A stretch of DNA of 64,000 nt from NCBI GenBank assembly GCA_027627225.1, contig CM051029.1:71100578-71164577 (forward strand). Direction: 5' to 3'. The translations under genes and the position numbers were made by a program. The notes below the pieces were generated by a model. The model ran no database searches, was not told the DNA's origin, and saw nothing but the letters and a program-made list of their open reading frames with translations. Below are positions 59,881 to 64,000 of the stretch, piece by piece. The number at the start of each line of letters is the position of its first letter. Position 1 is the stretch's first letter. This DNA comes from Congeria kusceri. Lineage: Eukaryota > Mollusca > Bivalvia > Myida > Dreissenidae.

Positions 59881-60427
59881 CCATCGACGTATATGATCAA
59901 CTCGAGAATGAACGGATGTTTATAGTTAAACATTTTGTCGCATCGTTATGGCAAATCGAGCATGCACTAAGCAAATGATTTAAAACACCATAAAGTATGA
60001 TATTTAGAGTTAAGCAACTGACGTCCGCGTATATCCGGGAAATGTTTTACGACTATAATTTACGATAATTATATACGATAGACAATCCGCCGAAAACGAA
60101 AATACAAAAAGTATGAGCAAAAGCAAAATACAACTTGGAAACAGTAGTAAAGACGCATTCTTATCGTTGATATTTCAAGCTTTCCATTTCATTTGTTTAT
60201 GCTACTATACTATTATCTTTGAACATCCTGAACTACTTAAGTAAATCGTACAGAAAGACAATTAACTTGCGAATACTATGTAGATACTGTCCCTCATCCG
60301 TCTATCGATCGTAATCAACACATTCAAAAACACATGAATTAACACTTGTGAGATTCAATTTATTGAAATTAAACAATATAGAAAACATTAGTTGCAAATT
60401 GAATATATTATATTTTATCGATATAAT

Positions 60428-61705
60428 ATGATGGAGACGCTAGAGCAACTAAACAGGCGATATGCGGACGCTCTTGTACCTTTAACGATTGTGTTTGGAA
60501 TCTTCACTGTGTGCGGCGTGGTTGGAAATGTACTAGTGTTGATAGTTTTCTCATTGGGTCGGGCATACCGTCGAAACAACTTCCGTGTTTTTGTGATTTT
60601 TCTTGCAGTAATAGACTTGATATGCTGTGTGCTCATTCTGCCGACTGAAATTGCGAAACATCGGAAATACTTCAACTTCACTAATGCCAGTCTTTGCAAG
60701 GTGAAGGTGTTTATAAACATGTGGGGTGCCGTCGCGTGTGCTTTAGCGCTCCTGGTTATCTCTGTTGATCGGTACCGGAAGGTCTGTTGTCCTCTTAAGC
60801 GGCAGATATCTCAGCGACTTGTACTACAGCTGTGTGCCGCAGTCACCTTCGGGATTTCAGTAATAGTGGCAGTTCCTGGTATTGTAATACACGACATAGT
60901 GACAATAAACAAGACAAACATTTACAAAACTGAAACAGTTGTCTACGTTTGCAGTATTGCCTTACGATTTAGAGGACATCCTTTGGAGATGATATTTCAG
61001 GTCATGGCCGGAATAGTGTTAGCAGTTGTTTCTGTATCGACCATTGCAATGTATATTCCTATTTGTAGACAGATCTATCTGCATTTGTATGCTAGTCCGG
61101 CGTTTATGGCAAGGGCTTCATGGCAAGAAACTGAGGCCGACTCGAAATTACTAAATAAAAATGTGACTCCACAAAATGAACAACCAAAATCTTCGGAAAC
61201 AGCTGTACATGAAACGGAACATTTCCGCCAGAACCATTGCAAAGAATCAGATCCTGAGAAAATAACGATGTCACAACAGCAACCGATTTATTCAATTGTC
61301 GAAGAAGCTCAAACTACCAGCAGGGGCCGCATTCTTCCCGAACGTTCGCCGACATTCAGAACACTTGACAGATTCATGACTATGATGTCATTTTATACCA
61401 GGCGAAGGGCGCGCAATCGATGTCGTTCACAATATGCCGTTAGGAAATTTCCGTACAAAACTCTGATCTGGTTAATTCTTACGCTGGTGTTCATTATTAC
61501 AAACATACTATCTATGATTATGTCGATACTAAACCCTGACATTATTCACAAAGAACGAAACGAATATGTTATATTTTCAGTTTTCAATCGTCTGCTTTAC
61601 ATTAACAATTGTGTTAATCCCTTTGTGTATGCACTTCTTAGCAGACATTTTCGACAAACATGTAAAAGTATAGGTCCTCGACTAAGGGCATATTTTTGTT
61701 TGTAG
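60428..61705 (+). CDS. Class A (rhodopsin-like) orphan GPCR 2
   Basis: Seven-helix plasma-membrane receptor of 425 residues in one exon, tandem paralog of GPCR 1. The start MMETLEQLNRRYADAL aligns residue for residue with GPCR 1, which fixes the ATG at 60428. Conserved marks: Asn34 (TM1), Asp63 (TM2), Cys90, DRY 114-116, a loop-2 cysteine (VYVCSI), and NPFVY 397-401 in TM7. TM6 reads KTLIWLILTLVFIITNIL, again without the usual proline. The third intracellular loop is diverged and shorter, rich in Gln/Glu/Ser, whereas the transmembrane core is strongly conserved; the loops probably set different coupling or regulation. Ligand unknown. AATAAA at 61766. Confidence 0.9.
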   Translation: MMETLEQLNRRYADALVPLTIVFGIFTVCGVVGNVLVLIVFSLGRAYRRNNFRVFVIFLAVIDLICCVLILPTEIAKHRKYFNFTNASLCKVKVFINMWGAVACALALLVISVDRYRKVCCPLKRQISQRLVLQLCAAVTFGISVIVAVPGIVIHDIVTINKTNIYKTETVVYVCSIALRFRGHPLEMIFQVMAGIVLAVVSVSTIAMYIPICRQIYLHLYASPAFMARASWQETEADSKLLNKNVTPQNEQPKSSETAVHETEHFRQNHCKESDPEKITMSQQQPIYSIVEEAQTTSRGRILPERSPTFRTLDRFMTMMSFYTRRRARNRCRSQYAVRKFPYKTLIWLILTLVFIITNILSMIMSILNPDIIHKERNEYVIFSVFNRLLYINNCVNPFVYALLSRHFRQTCKSIGPRLRAYFCL

Positions 61706-61779
61706 GAAATTGTGTTCGCTTATCTAAATTATCATGGAATATAGTTTTACTGTAGCAGCATTAAAAATAAACTTAATTG

Positions 61780-62770
61780 TGTTTTGGTTATTATAATTTA
61801 TCTTGAGGCTATATTATATCATATTTTGAATGTTATTCAGACAAACGTTTCACATACATTATAAGTTATCTACACATATAAATAGATTCATGATTCGTGT
61901 TCATATTTATTAAACGTACATTAAGTATTACCGTAATTACCCTAAGTTTTGGGACACTGAAAAATAATCTAAAACTGTATTGTCCCAATATTTAGGGACA
62001 TAGAAATCCATTCTGCATATGTTTATGGCTTGAACCAATTAATTATTGTTATTTCTTTGGGAAATTAATCGCTTACTAATACATATTAAATATTTATATT
62101 ATAAATAATTTGAATGACTATTTTAAGGTTAGTGATGTTTTTACGATCAATTAATTCTTGCTGAAAACTTAATGGTAATTAATTTAGAAACTTTATTGGG
62201 AAGACCATGCTCCAGTAGAGTACGCAGTTTGCACCACATGTCAACTACATGCAAACACATCTCTTATGGCGTACCTTAAGGTGTATAGATAATTTATTAG
62301 CATACAAGCATATAAACATTGTTGTTGTTTTTTTGCCAAATATATTTACGAAGTGTTACGCAATATGTAAAAAAGACACATGGAAACAATTAGACAATGT
62401 CAGGAGTTGAAAATATATTATTATATAGCTGAAATTCAGAAACAATTCTAATAATAATAAGCATTTGTAAAATTAACAGATGTATACGTAGAGTATAAAA
62501 TTAGGATATATGTTACTTGGTCTGTTAAATACATTGTGATATAGACAGGAGTTTTAAGTTAGTGTATATATATTTCCAAAATACGAAATACAAAAAAAAC
62601 TGCTGTTATCTATAAGACAGAAACTTGAATCAGGTTAACAAACACTATAAAGTAATGTTTATTGTGATTCTAATACCATTATTTACTGACAATTAATTCA
62701 GTAAAATTGTGCTATTCAAAATATAATCAGTGTCTAAAGTGTTTCGTTATTGATGTGCAGTAAATATATA
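61780..62770. other. Intergenic, nothing recognised
   Basis: AT-rich; no gene or repeat recognised. Confidence 0.5.
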
Positions 62771-62774
62771 TTTA

Positions 62775-64000
62775 GAAAGATTTATATAAAAAAAAATTTG
62801 TTTTGAGTTCTCATTAAACTGACAAATTTATTTAATGTTGGCCATCTTTGAAAATAGGGTTTCAGATAGATTTTTCTAATATCTTTATATATGGGATATG
62901 TTAACAAAAAATATTCATTTTCTATAACGTTAAGACTACAAAATTTACATTTTCTCTTTTCGTGGACAATATTATTGTATCGACCTCTTTCCTATTTCTA
63001 ACCTGTGCGATGACAATCGAAATTTTGTTAGTGCTATTTTTTTTTTGTTTTGTTTTAATGATATCTAGATATGATTCTATATGAAAACTGTCTTTGAAGC
63101 GACAGTATGTGGTGAGTCTTGGTGAATTGTTTATTTCGCTGTAACAGTGTTGTTTATATTGATCAAATAACCTTTATAACCATATGTAAATTAATCCTAG
63201 CTGTTCAAGTATTGTTTTTATTTGTGTCGCCAAATTTCTGTTATTGTATGTAGCGTTATACATTATTTTTTTAAGACTATCGTCTGTTGATGAGATTATT
63301 TGAAACCAATATCTAAACATGTATACTTTTCTCATGACAGATAACGGATATCTTCCTAATTAACCGTATAAAGCAGACAAATTTGTTGATTTATTAACAC
63401 ATACTATTTTTCTTTAAATTTTTTTGAATAATTTCTAACTCTTTTCCAAAATTATAACCCCAAATTTCAGCGGCATAATGAAGTGCGGGTGTTACTGATT
63501 TATCAAAAAGATTACATTTTTATTTGGTTTACAATTCATATTGGTTAATTACTGAGAAAATCTATGAAGTGCTTTGTTACCGTGTTCCGATATATATTGT
63601 TCTGTCTTATACCAGTTTCCAGTTTTAAATAATGTTACACCTAAATACTTGAACGATGGTACAATTTCTAATGTTTCTCCATACAAATACAAATTATGAT
63701 TATTTATGATTAGTTGGTCGATTACTTTTTTCAAAAGTGACTAACTTGGTTTTATTGCTGTTTATGTTGAGTTTAAATCAATTGCAGTAACTTTCGATCT
63801 CATTCAACTGTAAAGAAGACGGCGATGTTGAAAAAGGACCTGATCGTCAGCATATGATAGCAAGACAAATTGTATTTCATTTATAGTTATTATGCCCTCA
63901 ATGTCAGAGTTTATATTTTCTATGACGTCATTCACGAACATCATGAACAGATTGCTCGAACATGGTTCTCCTTGTTTGACACCTGTATATGAGTGTATGT
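62775..64000 (-). mobile_element. Jockey/CR1-type LINE fragment, runs off the window
   Basis: Minus-strand reading from the right edge gives VKQGEPCSSNLFMMFVND, then a YADD catalytic box near 63850, then FKYLGVTLFKTGNW (63549-63734 frame). Further down, broken frames at about 63000-62830 include a KRKCKFC-like knuckle, as in the tail of the 30.3-32.3 kb element. Frameshifts near 63740-63780 disrupt it. The 5' part lies beyond 64000. Confidence 0.75.

Noticed and set aside
1..64000. CRISPR array or prokaryotic operon
   Set aside because: No regularly spaced direct repeats with unique spacers; gene structure is clearly eukaryotic.

Overview
The window is strongly AT-rich animal DNA: intron-containing genes, polyadenylation signals, class A GPCRs, secreted leucine-rich-repeat (LRR) proteins, non-LTR retrotransposon remnants and many short fold-back or terminal-inverted-repeat (TIR) elements. 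The mix (small lineage-expanded LRR and GPCR families, tRNA-cored repeats, a fold-back repeat at 45.4 kb) suggests a lophotrochozoan, most likely a bivalve mollusc. The species is not provable from sequence alone.

Layout. 0-20 kb has no intact gene. It holds a degenerate GPCR relic (3.56-4.89 kb, minus strand), tRNA-derived repeats (6.3 and 9.55 kb), two long palindromes (7.7 and 13.0 kb), an L1-like LINE fragment (10.9-12.0 kb) and three adjacent structured repeats at 17.2-19.2 kb. 20.4-49.4 kb is a same-strand array of six related genes, called A to F here. Each encodes a secreted protein made of a signal peptide, LRRNT cap, about 14-15 LRRs and LRRCT cap. C (33.75-35.32 kb) and D (39.0-40.5 kb) read intact. 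A and F each have one in-frame nonsense codon in an otherwise full-length frame. B has two frameshifts and two in-frame deletions. E has a one-base frameshift and an apparently destroyed splice acceptor. LINE, Penelope-like and tRNA-cored repeat copies lie between the genes. 49.4-64 kb holds two intact, single-exon, tandemly duplicated class A GPCRs (55.45 and 60.43 kb), more palindromes, and a LINE that runs off the right edge.

How the genes may work. The LRR proteins are predicted to be secreted soluble binding proteins. The domain order matches that of many extracellular recognition proteins, including jawless-vertebrate VLRs; that is architectural resemblance, not proven homology or function. 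A, B and C share a conserved upstream module of about 50 bp, a non-coding first exon and a phase-0 intron inside the signal peptide, so they probably share transcriptional control. The mixture of intact and lightly broken copies, with patchwork similarity among A, B and C, fits ongoing birth-and-death evolution with gene conversion. The two GPCRs share a nearly identical 80-bp tract around DRY and lack the usual TM6 proline.
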